A stretch of 64,000 nucleotides of DNA from Hydrogenophaga taeniospiralis (GTDB taxonomy: Bacteria; Pseudomonadota; Gammaproteobacteria; Burkholderiales; Burkholderiaceae_C). Every line of letters begins with the position of its first letter. The stretch's first letter is position 1. The stretch is from the NCBI RefSeq assembly GCF_020510445.1, contig NZ_JAHBAG010000001.1:844501-908500 (forward strand). Reading direction: 5' to 3'. A program made the translations under genes and the position numbers. Of this stretch, positions 8,511 to 17,591 are shown piece by piece. Below the pieces are notes generated by a model that did no database searches, had not been told where the DNA came from, and saw only the letters and a program-made list of their open reading frames with translations.

Positions 8511-9506
8511 ATGAACACCCATCGCCCCGCCACCCTCAACCGCCGTCAGGTGCTGACCACCGTGGCCGCCATCGCCGCACCGGCCATCCTGCCGGCCCAC
8601 GTGTTCGCACAGGACAAATACCCCTCACGCCCCATCAAGCTGATCGCGCCCTGGCCCGCCGGTGGCAGCAGCGACGGCGTCATGCGCGCTTTCGCCGACA
8701 GCGCCGGCAAGACGCTGGGTGTGCCCGTGATCATCGAGAACAAACCCGGCGTGGGCGGCACGCTGGGCGCGGCCGCCATGGTGGGCGCCGTTCCCGACGG
8801 CTACACGCTCACGCAGCTGCCGCTGGGCATCTACCGCCTGCCGCACATGCAGAAAATGCCCTTCGACCCGGTGGCCGACCTCACCCACATCGTCTGCCTC
8901 ACCGGCTACACCTTTGGCATCGCCTGCACGGCCGACGCGCCGTTCAAGACGCTCAAGGAGATGGTGGCCTACGCCAAGGCCAACCCCGGCCAGCTGGAGT
9001 ACGGCCACACCGGAACGGGCACCACGCCGCACCTGGCCATCGAAGAGTTCAGCGAAAAGGCGGGCATCCGGCTCAACCCGGTTCCGTTCAAGGGTTCGGC
9101 CGAGATCATGCAGGCCATCCTGGGCGGCCACATCCGCATGATGAGCGGCACCACCGAGTTCGCGCCACATGTGCAGAGCGGCAAGCTGCGCCTGCTCGCC
9201 ACGCTGGGCAGCAACCGCAACAAGGCCTTTCCTGACGTGCCCACGGTGAAGGAAAGCGGCTGGGACACCATCAGCGAATCGCCCTTCGGCATCGGCGGCC
9301 CCAAGGGCATGGCCCCGGCGGTGGTGAAGGTGCTGCACGACGCGTTCAAGAAGACGCTGGAAGACCCGGCCGTACTCGCCACGCTCGACAAGTTCTTCCA
9401 GCCTGTGATCTACATGAACAGCGCCGATTACACGGCCTACGGCGAGCGCACCTTCAAGGCCGAGAAGGCCACCATCGAGCGGCTGGGGCTGGCGAAGAAG
9501 GGCTGA
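8511..9506 (+). CDS. Bug-family tripartite tricarboxylate transporter substrate-binding protein
   Basis: A 331-residue periplasmic binding protein of the Bug/TctC family, which is greatly expanded in Comamonadaceae and Bordetella and binds carboxylates, amino acids or aromatic acids. The N-terminus carries an RR-containing signal (LNRRQVL, then a hydrophobic core, cleavage near VFA-Q at about 33). The family hallmarks PWPAGGSSDG and ENKPGVGG follow. The ATG at 8511 sits 6 bp after GGAG; an open extension to 8301 is not used. No membrane subunits (TctA/TctB) are nearby, so it is an orphan binding protein, as is common for this family. Confidence 0.9.
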   Translation: MNTHRPATLNRRQVLTTVAAIAAPAILPAHVFAQDKYPSRPIKLIAPWPAGGSSDGVMRAFADSAGKTLGVPVIIENKPGVGGTLGAAAMVGAVPDGYTLTQLPLGIYRLPHMQKMPFDPVADLTHIVCLTGYTFGIACTADAPFKTLKEMVAYAKANPGQLEYGHTGTGTTPHLAIEEFSEKAGIRLNPVPFKGSAEIMQAILGGHIRMMSGTTEFAPHVQSGKLRLLATLGSNRNKAFPDVPTVKESGWDTISESPFGIGGPKGMAPAVVKVLHDAFKKTLEDPAVLATLDKFFQPVIYMNSADYTAYGERTFKAEKATIERLGLAKKG

Positions 9507-9527
9507 TTGAAGAAAGCTTTTCCACCG

Positions 9528-10028
9528 ATGCTTCTGAAGGCCATCCAGGGCGACATCACCCAGCTGCGCGTCGACGCCATCGCCAACGCTGCCAACTCTT
9601 CGCTGCTCGGTGGCGGCGGGGTAGACGGGGCCATCCACCGGGCCGCAGGGCCCGAGCTGCTGCACGAATGCCGCCTGCTCGGGGGCTGCAAGACGGGCGA
9701 CGCCAAACTGACCAAGGGCTATCGGCTGCCCGCCCGGTTCATCGTGCACACCGTCGGGCCCGTGTGGCGTGGCGGCGCGCATGGAGAGCCAGCAATGCTC
9801 GCCTCGTGTTACCGGCGGTCGCTGGAGGTGGCCGCTGCCGCCGGGGTGGCATCGTTGGCGTTTCCCAGCATCAGCACGGGCATCTTCGGCTACCCCATCG
9901 AAGAAGCGTCAACGGTGGCAGTCGCGACGGTTCGTCAGGTGCTGGCAGCGGGCTGCCCGGTGCAGTCCGTCATCTTCTGCTGCTTTTCGGCGGCCGACGT
10001 GGCGGTGTACCAGGCGGCGCTGGCCTGA
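9528..10028 (+). CDS. Macro-domain protein, O-acetyl-ADP-ribose deacetylase-like
   Basis: This 166-residue protein is a single MacroD/YmdB-type macro domain, which hydrolyses O-acetyl-ADP-ribose and removes mono-ADP-ribose from proteins. The diagnostic loops are present: [22 protein letters not shown] near residues 17-38 and STGIFGYP further on. The ATG at 9528 gives the standard N-terminus [11 protein letters not shown]; an in-frame TTG at 9507 directly after the upstream stop is possible but adds non-family residues. It follows the Bug gene with almost no gap and may be read through from it. Confidence 0.87.
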   Translation: MLLKAIQGDITQLRVDAIANAANSSLLGGGGVDGAIHRAAGPELLHECRLLGGCKTGDAKLTKGYRLPARFIVHTVGPVWRGGAHGEPAMLASCYRRSLEVAAAAGVASLAFPSISTGIFGYPIEEASTVAVATVRQVLAAGCPVQSVIFCCFSAADVAVYQAALA

Positions 10029-10046
10029 GCTGAAACCCGGCGGGTC

Positions 10047-10985
10047 TCACCCCCGCACCAGACAAGCCGCGATCCGCGTCCCCTCCGCGAACACGAAGTC
10101 CTTGAAGGCCTGGTTCACGCCGTTGAGCGTGACGTCGCGCCGGTGGATGAAGCACCAGTCGATGTACTTGGGCATGTCGGCGAGGTCGAGCACGGCGATG
10201 CGGCCGGCCTCCAGCTCCACCTGGAACACGTGGGCCGACAGGAAGCTGATGCCCAGGCCCTCCATCACCGCGTGTTTCACCGTCTCGTTGCCCGAGAGTT
10301 CCAGCCGCTGGCGCACCTGGATCGATTGCGCCTGCAGCAGTTGTTCGAGGAACAGCCGGGTCGACGAACCGGGCTCGCGGAAGATGAAGTCTTCCTGCCG
10401 CAGGTCGGTCCATTCCAGCGCGCCGCGCCGCGCCAGCGGGTGGTTCACCGGCGCCACGATGCAGTGCGGATGCCGGGCGAAGCTGTGCGCTTCCACGTCG
10501 GCCTCGGACGGCGGGTAACCGGTGATGGCGATGTCCAGCCGCCGCTCGGCCAGCATGGCCAGGATCTCCGAGCGCTTGCCCACCGTGAGCTTGAGGTGCA
10601 CGTCGGGGTGGCGCCGGTGGAATTCGCTGAGCAGGCGCGGCGCGAAGTAGTTGGCGGTCTGCACCACGCCCAGGTGCAGCAGCCCGCGCAGGCCACGCGA
10701 GGCCTCGGTGCTGCCGCTCTCGGTGTAGAAGGCCATGGCTTCTTCGGCCGCGCGCACCTGCGCCAGGATGATGCGGGCGTGCCCCAGCAGCTCCTGCCCG
10801 GCGTCGCTCAGGCGCTTGCGGTCGGTCGGGTCGAACAGGGCGGTGCCCAGTTCCTGCTCCAGCTGGCGCACCACCATCGAGACGGCGGGCTGCGTCAGCG
10901 CCAGCTGCTCGGCCGCGCGCGAGAAGCTGCCGCAGCTGGCCACCGCCTCGAACACCCGCAAGTGGCGGACCTTCAATTCCATCAT
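10047..10985 (-). CDS. LysR-family regulator, CbbR-like
   Basis: A 312-residue LysR-type regulator. The winged HTH is at residues 5-64 (LRVFEAVASCGSFSRAAEQLALTQPAVSMVV, given in part), followed by a periplasmic-binding-like effector domain with the GNETVKHAVMEGLGISFLS pattern found in CbbR-type regulators. It is transcribed away from the rhamnose operon, and its start is preceded by GAGGAG. Divergent placement 159 bp from rhaD makes it the best candidate regulator of rhamnose catabolism, a job usually done by AraC- or DeoR-type proteins elsewhere; this role is inference. Confidence 0.88.
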   Translation of the reverse strand: MMELKVRHLRVFEAVASCGSFSRAAEQLALTQPAVSMVVRQLEQELGTALFDPTDRKRLSDAGQELLGHARIILAQVRAAEEAMAFYTESGSTEASRGLRGLLHLGVVQTANYFAPRLLSEFHRRHPDVHLKLTVGKRSEILAMLAERRLDIAITGYPPSEADVEAHSFARHPHCIVAPVNHPLARRGALEWTDLRQEDFIFREPGSSTRLFLEQLLQAQSIQVRQRLELSGNETVKHAVMEGLGISFLSAHVFQVELEAGRIAVLDLADMPKYIDWCFIHRRDVTLNGVNQAFKDFVFAEGTRIAACLVRG

Positions 10986-11089
10986 CTCGATTTCTCCTCA
11001 GGACATTCCCGGATAAAAGCAGCGCCCCTGCTGGCCGTCACCCGGCTGCCGACCCGGCCAGGGCTGGAATATAAGACTTCGTTATCGAT

Positions 11090-11107
11090 TTGATCAATTT
11101 CCATCAA
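11090..11107. promoter_or_regulatory. LysR-type binding site candidate
   Basis: TTGATCAATTTCCATCAA is an inverted repeat (TTGAT and ATCAA with an 8-bp spacer) in the AT-rich part of the gap between the divergent lysR and rhaD genes. The dyad fits a LysR recognition site. The spacing is too wide for an FNR box, which needs 4 bp. Confidence 0.4.
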
Positions 11108-11144
11108 TAGCCGGGACTGGGGGCGCGGCCTAGCATCCCGTCCC

Positions 11145-13250
11145 ATGAACACAGCCACCCCCCCAGCCTTTCCCCAGTGGGACGACGCCGCGACCGCCGG
11201 CATGGACCAGCCCCACCTGCTTCTGTACCGCTCCAACCTGCTCGGTTCGGACCTGCGCATCACCAACTACGGCGGTGGCAACACCTCGGCCAAGATCTGG
11301 CAGCGCGACCCCCTGAGTGGCGCCGACGTCGAAGTGCTCTGGGTCAAGGGCTCGGGCGGTGACGTGGGCTCCATGAAGCTCGACGGTTTCTCCACGCTCT
11401 ACATGGACAAGCTGCGCGCGCTCAAGGGCCTGTACCGCGGCCTGGCGCACGAAGACGAGATGGTGGCCTACCTGCCGCACTGCACCTTCAACCTCAACAC
11501 CCGCGCGGCCTCCATCGACACGCCGCTGCATTCTTCGCTGCCCTATGCGCACGTGGACCACATGCACCCGGACGCCGTGATCGCGATCGCGGCCATGGCC
11601 AACGGCGAAGCCATCACCCGGCAGGTGTACGAGGGCACCGTGGGCTGGATGCCCTGGCTGCGCCCGGGCTACGAGCTGGGCCAGCAGCTCAAGGCCTACA
11701 ACGAAGCCCACCCGGGCCTGCGCGGCATCGTGCTCGGTGGTCACGGCCTGTTCAGCTGGGGCGAATCGTCCCGCGCCTGCTACGAAAACACGGTGGACCT
11801 GATCGAGCGCGCGCAGGCCTGGTTGTCGCGGGAGCGCGAGCGCCGCCAGGTGCAGGTGTTCGGCGGCACACGCTTCGACACGCTGGCCACCGAGGCGAGC
11901 GAGGCCACGCTGGCGCGTGTGCTGCCCGTGCTGCGCGGCCTGGCCGCCCAGGGCAGCCCCAAGCTGCTGCACGTGAACACCTCGCCCGAGGTGATGCAGT
12001 TCGTCAACTCGGCCGAGCTCGAACCGCTGGCCGCGCTGGGCACCTCCTGCCCCGACCATTTCCTGCGCACCAAGATCCGCCCGCTGATCGTGCCCGAGGC
12101 GGTCTACACGCTCGAAGGCCCGGCGCTCAAGACCGCGCTGGACGGCCTGCTGGCCGCCTACCGCGCCGACTACGCCGCCTATTACGAGCGCTGCCGGCGC
12201 GCCAACAGCCCGGCGTTGCGCGACCCCAACCCGGTGGTGATCCTGCTGCCGCGCATCGGCATGGTGACGATTGCCAAGGACAAGGCCACGGCCCGCATCG
12301 CCGGCGAGTTCTATGTGAACGCCATCAACGTGATGCGCGAGGCCAATGCGGTGGACCAGTACGTGGGCCTGCCCGAGCAGGAGGCCTTCGACATCGAATA
12401 CTGGCTGCTCGAAGAAGCCAAGCTGCAGCGCATGCCCAAGCCCAAGCCGCTGGTGGGCAAGGTCGCCCTGGTCACCGGCGGGGCCGGTGGCATCGGCCAG
12501 GCCATTGCCCGGCGCATGCTGGCCGAGGGCGCCTGCGTGGTGCTGGCCGACATCGACGAGGACGCGCTGGCCAGCGTCACCGCCGACCTGGCCAAGGCCC
12601 ACGGCAAAGACCACGTGCGTGGCGTGCGCTGCGACGTGACCGACGAGGCCAGCGTGATCGCTGCCTACGGCCGCGCGGCCCTGGCGTTTGGCGGGGTGGA
12701 CATTCTGGTGAGCAACGCCGGCATCGCCTCGGCCGCGCCCATCGACGAAACCACGCTGGCGCTGTGGAACCGCAACCAGAGCATCCTGGCCACGGGCTAT
12801 TTCCTGGTGGCGCGCGAAGCCTTCAAGCTGATGAAGGCGCAGGGCACGGGCGGCTCCATCGTCATGATCGCCAGCAAGAACGGCATGGTCGCGAGCAACC
12901 AGGCCACGGCCTACTGTGCCGCCAAGGCCGCCGAGATCCAGCTTTCGCGCAGCTTCGCGCTCGAAGGCGCGCCGCTGGGCATCCGCTCCAACGTGGTCAA
13001 CCCCGACGCCGTCATCCGCGGCTCCAAGATCTGGACCGGCCAGTGGAGCGCGGAGCGTGCCCAGGCCAACAAGATCGGCGAAGACGATCTCGAAGCCTTC
13101 TACCGCGACCGCTCCATGCTCAAGCGCAGCGTGTTCCCGGAAGACATCGCCGAGGCCACCTACTTCTTCGCCTGCGAAGACCTCAGCGCCAAGAGCACCG
13201 GCAACATCCTCAACGTGGACGCCGGCAACCTCGCCGCATTTACAAGATAA
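11145..13250 (+). CDS. rhaD: Bifunctional rhamnulose-1-phosphate aldolase / short-chain (lactaldehyde) dehydrogenase
   Basis: A 701-residue fusion. Residues 1 to about 420 form a class II aldolase domain (the HVDHMHPDAVIA and GGHG motifs supply metal-binding histidines) that cleaves L-rhamnulose-1-phosphate into dihydroxyacetone phosphate and L-lactaldehyde. From residue 440 there is a short-chain dehydrogenase with TGGAGGIG at 444-451 and the catalytic Tyr590 and Lys594 (YCAAK), expected to oxidise the lactaldehyde. This RhaEW/YuxG-type arrangement is known from Bacillus and rhizobia. It is the first gene of the rhamnose operon; a GC-rich repeat separates it from rhaI. Confidence 0.93.
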   Translation: MNTATPPAFPQWDDAATAGMDQPHLLLYRSNLLGSDLRITNYGGGNTSAKIWQRDPLSGADVEVLWVKGSGGDVGSMKLDGFSTLYMDKLRALKGLYRGLAHEDEMVAYLPHCTFNLNTRAASIDTPLHSSLPYAHVDHMHPDAVIAIAAMANGEAITRQVYEGTVGWMPWLRPGYELGQQLKAYNEAHPGLRGIVLGGHGLFSWGESSRACYENTVDLIERAQAWLSRERERRQVQVFGGTRFDTLATEASEATLARVLPVLRGLAAQGSPKLLHVNTSPEVMQFVNSAELEPLAALGTSCPDHFLRTKIRPLIVPEAVYTLEGPALKTALDGLLAAYRADYAAYYERCRRANSPALRDPNPVVILLPRIGMVTIAKDKATARIAGEFYVNAINVMREANAVDQYVGLPEQEAFDIEYWLLEEAKLQRMPKPKPLVGKVALVTGGAGGIGQAIARRMLAEGACVVLADIDEDALASVTADLAKAHGKDHVRGVRCDVTDEASVIAAYGRAALAFGGVDILVSNAGIASAAPIDETTLALWNRNQSILATGYFLVAREAFKLMKAQGTGGSIVMIASKNGMVASNQATAYCAAKAAEIQLSRSFALEGAPLGIRSNVVNPDAVIRGSKIWTGQWSAERAQANKIGEDDLEAFYRDRSMLKRSVFPEDIAEATYFFACEDLSAKSTGNILNVDAGNLAAFTR

Positions 13251-13251
13251 C

Positions 13252-13328
13252 CCCCCGAGGCGCCTGCCGGCGCTTCCCCCCAGGGGGCGACACCAGCGGC
13301 CGGGCAAAGCCGGTTCCGCGGCGTCCAC
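13252..13328 (+). repeat. Dispersed intergenic repeat, copy R1
   Basis: A GC-rich element in the rhaD-rhaI gap, recognisable by a C-run/G-run hairpin (CCCCCCAGGGGG region) followed by GGCAAAGCCGG and TTCCGCGG. Similar copies lie at 15798, 31209, 38842 and 38978 in this window. It fills most of an otherwise tight operon junction and could act as an mRNA hairpin. Confidence 0.7.
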
Positions 13329-13372
13329 TGGACGAGATGGGCGCTCAGGCACCCGCTCAACAAGGAGACAAC

Positions 13373-14659
13373 ATGAAGACCATCGACAACGGATTGCTGG
13401 AGGCGCACAACGAACCCCAGTTGCGCCATGTGCAGAGCGACTACGAGCACCTGGGCGAGCAGCTCGCGCGCCGCCAGATCGACATCGAGACCGTGCGCCA
13501 GCAGGTCGCGGCCTTCGGCGTCGCCATCCCCAGCTGGGGCGTGGGCACTGGCGGCACGCGCTTCGCCCGCTTCCCTGGCCAGGGCGAGCCGCGCCACGTG
13601 TTCGACAAGCTGCAGGACTGCGGCGTGATCCAGCAGCTGGCGCGCGCCACGCCCACGGTCAGCCTGCACATCCCCTGGGACAAGTGCAGCGACTGGAGCG
13701 AGCTGCGCCAGGCCGCTGCCAGCGCCGGCCTCGCCTTCGACGCCATGAACTCCAACACCTTCAGCGACCAGCCCGGCCAGGCCCACAGCTACAAGTACGG
13801 CAGCCTGAGCCACACCAACGCCGCCACCCGCGCGCAGGCCGTGGCGCACAACCTCGAATGCATCGCCATCGGCCAGGCGCTGGGCTCCAAGGCGCTCACC
13901 GTGTGGGTCGGCGACGGCAGCAACTTCCCCGGCCAGCAGCACTTCCGCCGCGCCTTCGACCGCTACCTGGAGAGCGCGCAGCAGATCTACGCCGCGCTGC
14001 CGGGCGACTGGCGCATGATGCTGGAGCACAAGATCTGCGAGCCGGCTTTCTACGCCACCGTGATCCAGGACTGGGGCTCCAGCTTCCTGGCCGCGCAGAC
14101 CCTGGGCCCGAAGGCGCAGTGCCTGGTGGACCTGGGCCATCACGCGCCCAACGTCAACATCGAGCTGATCGTGGCGCGGCTGATCGCCGCCGGCAAGCTC
14201 GCGGGCTTCCACTTCAACGACAGCAAGTACGGCGACGACGATCTGGACGCGGGCAGCGTCTCGCCCTACCGCCTGTTCCTGGTGTTCAACGAGCTGGTGG
14301 CCGCGGCGCACGAAGGCGTCGCCTTCGACCCGGCCTACATGCTGGACCAGAGCCACAACGTGACCGACCCCATCGAGAGCCTGATGACCAGCGCCATCCA
14401 GGTGCAGCGCAGTTACGCGCAGGCCCTGCTGGTGGACCGCGCCGCACTCGACGCCGCGCAGGACGCCAACGACGCGCTCACCGCCACCCACCTGCTCAAG
14501 CAGGCCTTCCAGACCGACGTGACCCCGCTGCTGCAGCGCGTGCGGCTGGACGCCGGCGGCGCCATCGACCCGGTGGCCGCCTACCGCGCCAGCGGCTACC
14601 GCCAGCGGGTGGCCGGCGAGCGCCCGGCCGCCGTGGGCGGTGGCGGTGGCATCGTGTGA
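13373..14659 (+). CDS. rhaI: L-rhamnose isomerase (RhaI type)
   Basis: A 428-residue xylose-isomerase-like TIM barrel that converts L-rhamnose to L-rhamnulose. Metal-site motifs of the RhaI family are visible: EHKICEPAF, VDLGHHAPNVN and FHFNDSKYGDDDLDAGS. The ATG at 13373 follows AAGGAG by 5 bp; the frame is open far upstream but that is shadow of rhaD. It differs from the E. coli RhaA lineage and is the type usually found with RhaD/RhaEW fusions and RhaM mutarotase, in keeping with the surrounding genes. A glycine run closes the C-terminus. Confidence 0.9.
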   Translation: MKTIDNGLLEAHNEPQLRHVQSDYEHLGEQLARRQIDIETVRQQVAAFGVAIPSWGVGTGGTRFARFPGQGEPRHVFDKLQDCGVIQQLARATPTVSLHIPWDKCSDWSELRQAAASAGLAFDAMNSNTFSDQPGQAHSYKYGSLSHTNAATRAQAVAHNLECIAIGQALGSKALTVWVGDGSNFPGQQHFRRAFDRYLESAQQIYAALPGDWRMMLEHKICEPAFYATVIQDWGSSFLAAQTLGPKAQCLVDLGHHAPNVNIELIVARLIAAGKLAGFHFNDSKYGDDDLDAGSVSPYRLFLVFNELVAAAHEGVAFDPAYMLDQSHNVTDPIESLMTSAIQVQRSYAQALLVDRAALDAAQDANDALTATHLLKQAFQTDVTPLLQRVRLDAGGAIDPVAAYRASGYRQRVAGERPAAVGGGGGIV

Positions 14660-14803
14660 ACCCATTCCCCGGCCGGGGCTGCGCGCGAGACGCCCCGGCC
14701 GGCCACCCATCTTGACCGCTGGCGTTTCCCATCACCAACGGCAGGACATCGACCCCGACAGGTCGGCCTTTTTCAACCGCGACGACATCCTTTGGAGACA
14801 TAC

Positions 14804-15796
14804 ATGAAAAAATCCCGCTTCGCACTGACCGCAGCCGCCCTGGCGCTTGCCCTGGCCCAGCCCGCCTTCGCCGCCGACAAGATCGCCCTGGTGGTCAAGA
14901 GCCTGGGCAACGGCTTCTTCGACGCCGCCCACCAGGGCGCGCTCGAAGCCGCCAAGGAGCTCAAGGACGTGGAGATCATCTACACCGGCCCCGCCAAGGC
15001 CACCGCCGAAGGGCAGATCGAGATCGTCAACTCGCTGATCGCGCAGAACGTCAAGGCCATCGTGATTTCCGCCAACGACCCCGACGCGCTGGTGCCCTCG
15101 CTCAAGAAGGCCATGCAGCGCGGCATCAAGGTCATCTCGTTCGACTCGGGCGTGAAGAAGGAAGGCCGCCTGATGCAGCTCAACCCCTCCAACAGCGCGC
15201 TGATCGGCGAGAAGCTGGTGAAGATGAGCGAGCAGGTGGTGGGCAAGACGGGCGAGATCGCCGTGCTCTCGGCCACCGCGCAGGCCACCAACCAGAACAT
15301 CTGGATCGGTGAGATGAAGAAGGTGCTGGCCAAGCCCGAGTACGCGGGCCTGAAGCTGGTCAACGTGGTCTACGGCGACGACCAGACCGACAAGAGCTAC
15401 CGCGAAGCGCAGGGCCTGTTCAAGAGCTACCCCAACCTCAAGGCCATCGTCGCCCCGACCACGGTCGGCATCGCCGCGGCCGCCAAGGCCGTGCAGGACG
15501 AGAAGAAGGTCGGCCAGATCTTCGTGACCGGCCTGGGCCTGCCCTCCGAGATGGCCGGCCACGTGCAGAGCGGCGCGGTGAAGTCGTTCGCGATCTGGAA
15601 CCCGATCGACCTGGGCTACTCGTCCATCCACGCCGTGCACGCCTTCATGAAGGGCACGGCCAAGGGCACCAAGGGCGAGATGATTTCGCTGGGCCGCGTC
15701 GGCAAGGCCACGCTGGACGAAAACGGCGAAGCCGCCATGGCCGAGCCCTTTACCTACGACGCGACCAACGTCGAGAAATTCGCAAAAATCTTTTGA
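14804..15796 (+). CDS. rhaS: L-rhamnose ABC transporter substrate-binding protein
   Basis: A 330-residue periplasmic sugar-binding protein of the ribose/RhaS family. Residues 1-23 are a signal peptide cleaved after AFA. The mature protein starts with KIALVVKSLGNGFFDAAHQGA, the usual sugar-binding opening, and contains NSLIAQNVKAIVISANDPDALVP, the standard lobe-linking strand. It is placed between the isomerase and the ATPase of the same operon and delivers rhamnose to RhaT/RhaP/RhaQ. The ATG at 14804 is preferred to an in-frame TTG at 14792 because a GGAG lies between them. Confidence 0.9.
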   Translation: MKKSRFALTAAALALALAQPAFAADKIALVVKSLGNGFFDAAHQGALEAAKELKDVEIIYTGPAKATAEGQIEIVNSLIAQNVKAIVISANDPDALVPSLKKAMQRGIKVISFDSGVKKEGRLMQLNPSNSALIGEKLVKMSEQVVGKTGEIAVLSATAQATNQNIWIGEMKKVLAKPEYAGLKLVNVVYGDDQTDKSYREAQGLFKSYPNLKAIVAPTTVGIAAAAKAVQDEKKVGQIFVTGLGLPSEMAGHVQSGAVKSFAIWNPIDLGYSSIHAVHAFMKGTAKGTKGEMISLGRVGKATLDENGEAAMAEPFTYDATNVEKFAKIF

Positions 15797-15797
15797 A

Positions 15798-15880
15798 GCA
15801 CCCCCCGCGCCGCTTCGCGTCACCCCCCTCAAGGGGGGCGGGGCACTGGCCGTCCGGCAAAGCCGGCCCGGCGGTGCCCT
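15798..15880 (+). repeat. Dispersed intergenic repeat, copy R2
   Basis: The same element class as R1, filling much of the 223-bp rhaS-rhaT gap: CCCCCGCGCCGCTTCGCGTC, a C-run/G-run hairpin around CTCAAGGGGGG, then CGGCAAAGCCGG. A stable RNA hairpin here could protect the rhaS message and set a high ratio of binding protein to transporter, as is common in sugar ABC operons; this effect is inference. Confidence 0.7.
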
Positions 15881-16019
15881 GCGGTCAGACCGCTTCATGC
15901 GATGCGGGGCGCGCGCCGGAGCCTTGGAAAACCCAGGCCTCGACTCCTGACGGCCGGCAACGGCGCTGCGGGGGAACCTGCCGTACCCTTGCCGAGCCTC
16001 TTGTCTCCACAGCGTGACC

Positions 16020-17591
16020 ATGAATCCTGATTCCCCCTCCGCCTGGCTTCGGCTGCGCGGCATTCACAAACGCTTCGGCCCCACCCACGCCCTCAAGGGC
16101 GTGGACCTGGAGCTGGTGGGCGGCGAAGTTCTTGCCCTCATCGGCGAAAACGGCGCTGGCAAGTCCACGCTGGTCAAGACGCTGACGGGCGTGCACCAGC
16201 CCGACGAAGGCCGCATCGAGCTGGGGGGCCAGCCGGTGCGCTTTGCCCGCGCGCAGGACGCGCAGGCGGCCGGCATCGTGGCCGTGCACCAGGAAACCGT
16301 GATGTTCGAGGAGCTGAGCGCGGCCGAGAACATCTTCATCGGCCGTCAGCCCATGCGCCGGCTGGGGCCGCTGTCTTTCATCGACTGGGCGCGCATGAAC
16401 ACCGAAGCCCAGACCGTGCTCGACCAGGTGGGTGCCGGCTTTGCCGCCACCACCCCGGTCAAGCAGCTGAGCCTGGCCCAGCGCCACCTGATCGAGATCG
16501 CCCGCGCGCTGTCGCAAAAAGCGCGCGTGGTGATCCTGGACGAACCCACCGCCGCGCTCTCACAGGCCGAGATCCGCGACTTCTACGGCCTGGTGCGGGG
16601 CCTGAAGGCGCAGGGCGTGGCCGTGCTCTTCATCACCCACAAGTTCGACGAAATCTTCGCCGTCGCCGACCGCTACGTGGTGCTGCGCGACGGCGCCTCG
16701 GTGGGCCACGGCCGCATCGCCGACGCCCGCGAGGGCGAGCTGGTCAAGCTCATGGCCGGGCGCGAGATCGAGAAGATCTACCCCCACATTCCGCGCCGCG
16801 CGGGCGACGTGGTGCTGGAGGTGCAAGGCCTCTCGCACCCCACCGAATTCGACGGCCTGGGCTTTTCGCTGTGCGCCGGCGAGATCCTGGGCTTCTATGG
16901 CCTGGTGGGCGCGGGCCGCAGCGAAGCCATGCTCGCGCTGATGGGCCTGAACCCGCTGGCGCGCGGACAGATCCGCGTCGGCGGCAAGGCCCTGAAGGTG
17001 CGCGAACCGGCCGACGCCATCGCCGCCGGCCTGGCCTATGTGCCCGAAGAGCGCCAGCGCCAGGGCGGCATCCTGGACTTTTCGGTGCGCCACAACATCA
17101 CGCTCGCCGGCCTGGCCGGCCCGGTCACGAACGCCGCGTCCCTCGCGCGCGGACCCTGGTTGTCCCGGGTCCGCGAGTCCGCGCTGGCCGAGTCCATGAT
17201 CGCGCGCCTGCGCATCAAGACCGAGAGCCAGGACACGCCGCTGTCGGGCCTGTCGGGTGGCAACCAGCAGAAGGTGGTGATCGCCAAGTGGCTGGGGCTG
17301 AACCCGCGCATCGTGATCCTGGACGAACCCACCAAGGGCATCGACGTGGGCGCCAAGCAGGCGGTCTACCAGCTGATCGCCGAGATGGTGGCGCAGGGCC
17401 TGGCGGTGATCCTGGTGTCCAGCGAGCTGCCCGAGGTGATGCACCTGGCGCACCGCACCGTGGTCATGCGCCGGGGCCGCATGGTCGCCACCTACGAACA
17501 GGGCCAGGCCGACGCCGAAACCATCGTCGCCGCGGCCTCGGGCATCGAGCCCGAGGCCCTCCACCAACACGTGCTGGAGATGGCCGCATGA
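16020..17591 (+). CDS. rhaT: L-rhamnose ABC transporter ATP-binding protein (tandem ATPase)
   Basis: A 523-residue RbsA-like tandem ATPase. The first half has Walker A GENGAGKST at 42-50, signature LSLAQR, and Walker B VVILDEPTAAL. The second half has the family's degenerate P-loop GLVGAGRSEA, a normal signature LSGGNQQK and Walker B VILDEPTKGID. One polypeptide therefore supplies both nucleotide-binding sites, the second degenerate as usual for sugar importers of this group. The start at 16020 (ATG) is chosen over an in-frame GTG 6 bp upstream. It overlaps rhaP by 4 bp. Confidence 0.92.
   Translation: MNPDSPSAWLRLRGIHKRFGPTHALKGVDLELVGGEVLALIGENGAGKSTLVKTLTGVHQPDEGRIELGGQPVRFARAQDAQAAGIVAVHQETVMFEELSAAENIFIGRQPMRRLGPLSFIDWARMNTEAQTVLDQVGAGFAATTPVKQLSLAQRHLIEIARALSQKARVVILDEPTAALSQAEIRDFYGLVRGLKAQGVAVLFITHKFDEIFAVADRYVVLRDGASVGHGRIADAREGELVKLMAGREIEKIYPHIPRRAGDVVLEVQGLSHPTEFDGLGFSLCAGEILGFYGLVGAGRSEAMLALMGLNPLARGQIRVGGKALKVREPADAIAAGLAYVPEERQRQGGILDFSVRHNITLAGLAGPVTNAASLARGPWLSRVRESALAESMIARLRIKTESQDTPLSGLSGGNQQKVVIAKWLGLNPRIVILDEPTKGIDVGAKQAVYQLIAEMVAQGLAVILVSSELPEVMHLAHRTVVMRRGRMVATYEQGQADAETIVAAASGIEPEALHQHVLEMAA

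Noticed and set aside
9507..9527. TTG start for the macro-domain gene immediately after the Bug-gene stop
   Set aside because: The ATG at 9528 gives the conserved [10 protein letters not shown] start with a purine-rich site upstream, and the extra seven residues are not family-like. The TTG remains possible.
11090..11107. TTGAT...ATCAA considered as an FNR box
   Set aside because: The half-sites are 8 bp apart, whereas FNR/Anr requires 4 bp. It is better explained as a LysR-type dyad.
11130..13352. 740-codon open frame on the minus strand opposite rhaD
   Set aside because: It is the antisense of a well-supported aldolase/dehydrogenase fusion. Its sequence is low-complexity (H, Q, R, G, V rich), as is typical of shadows in high-GC DNA.
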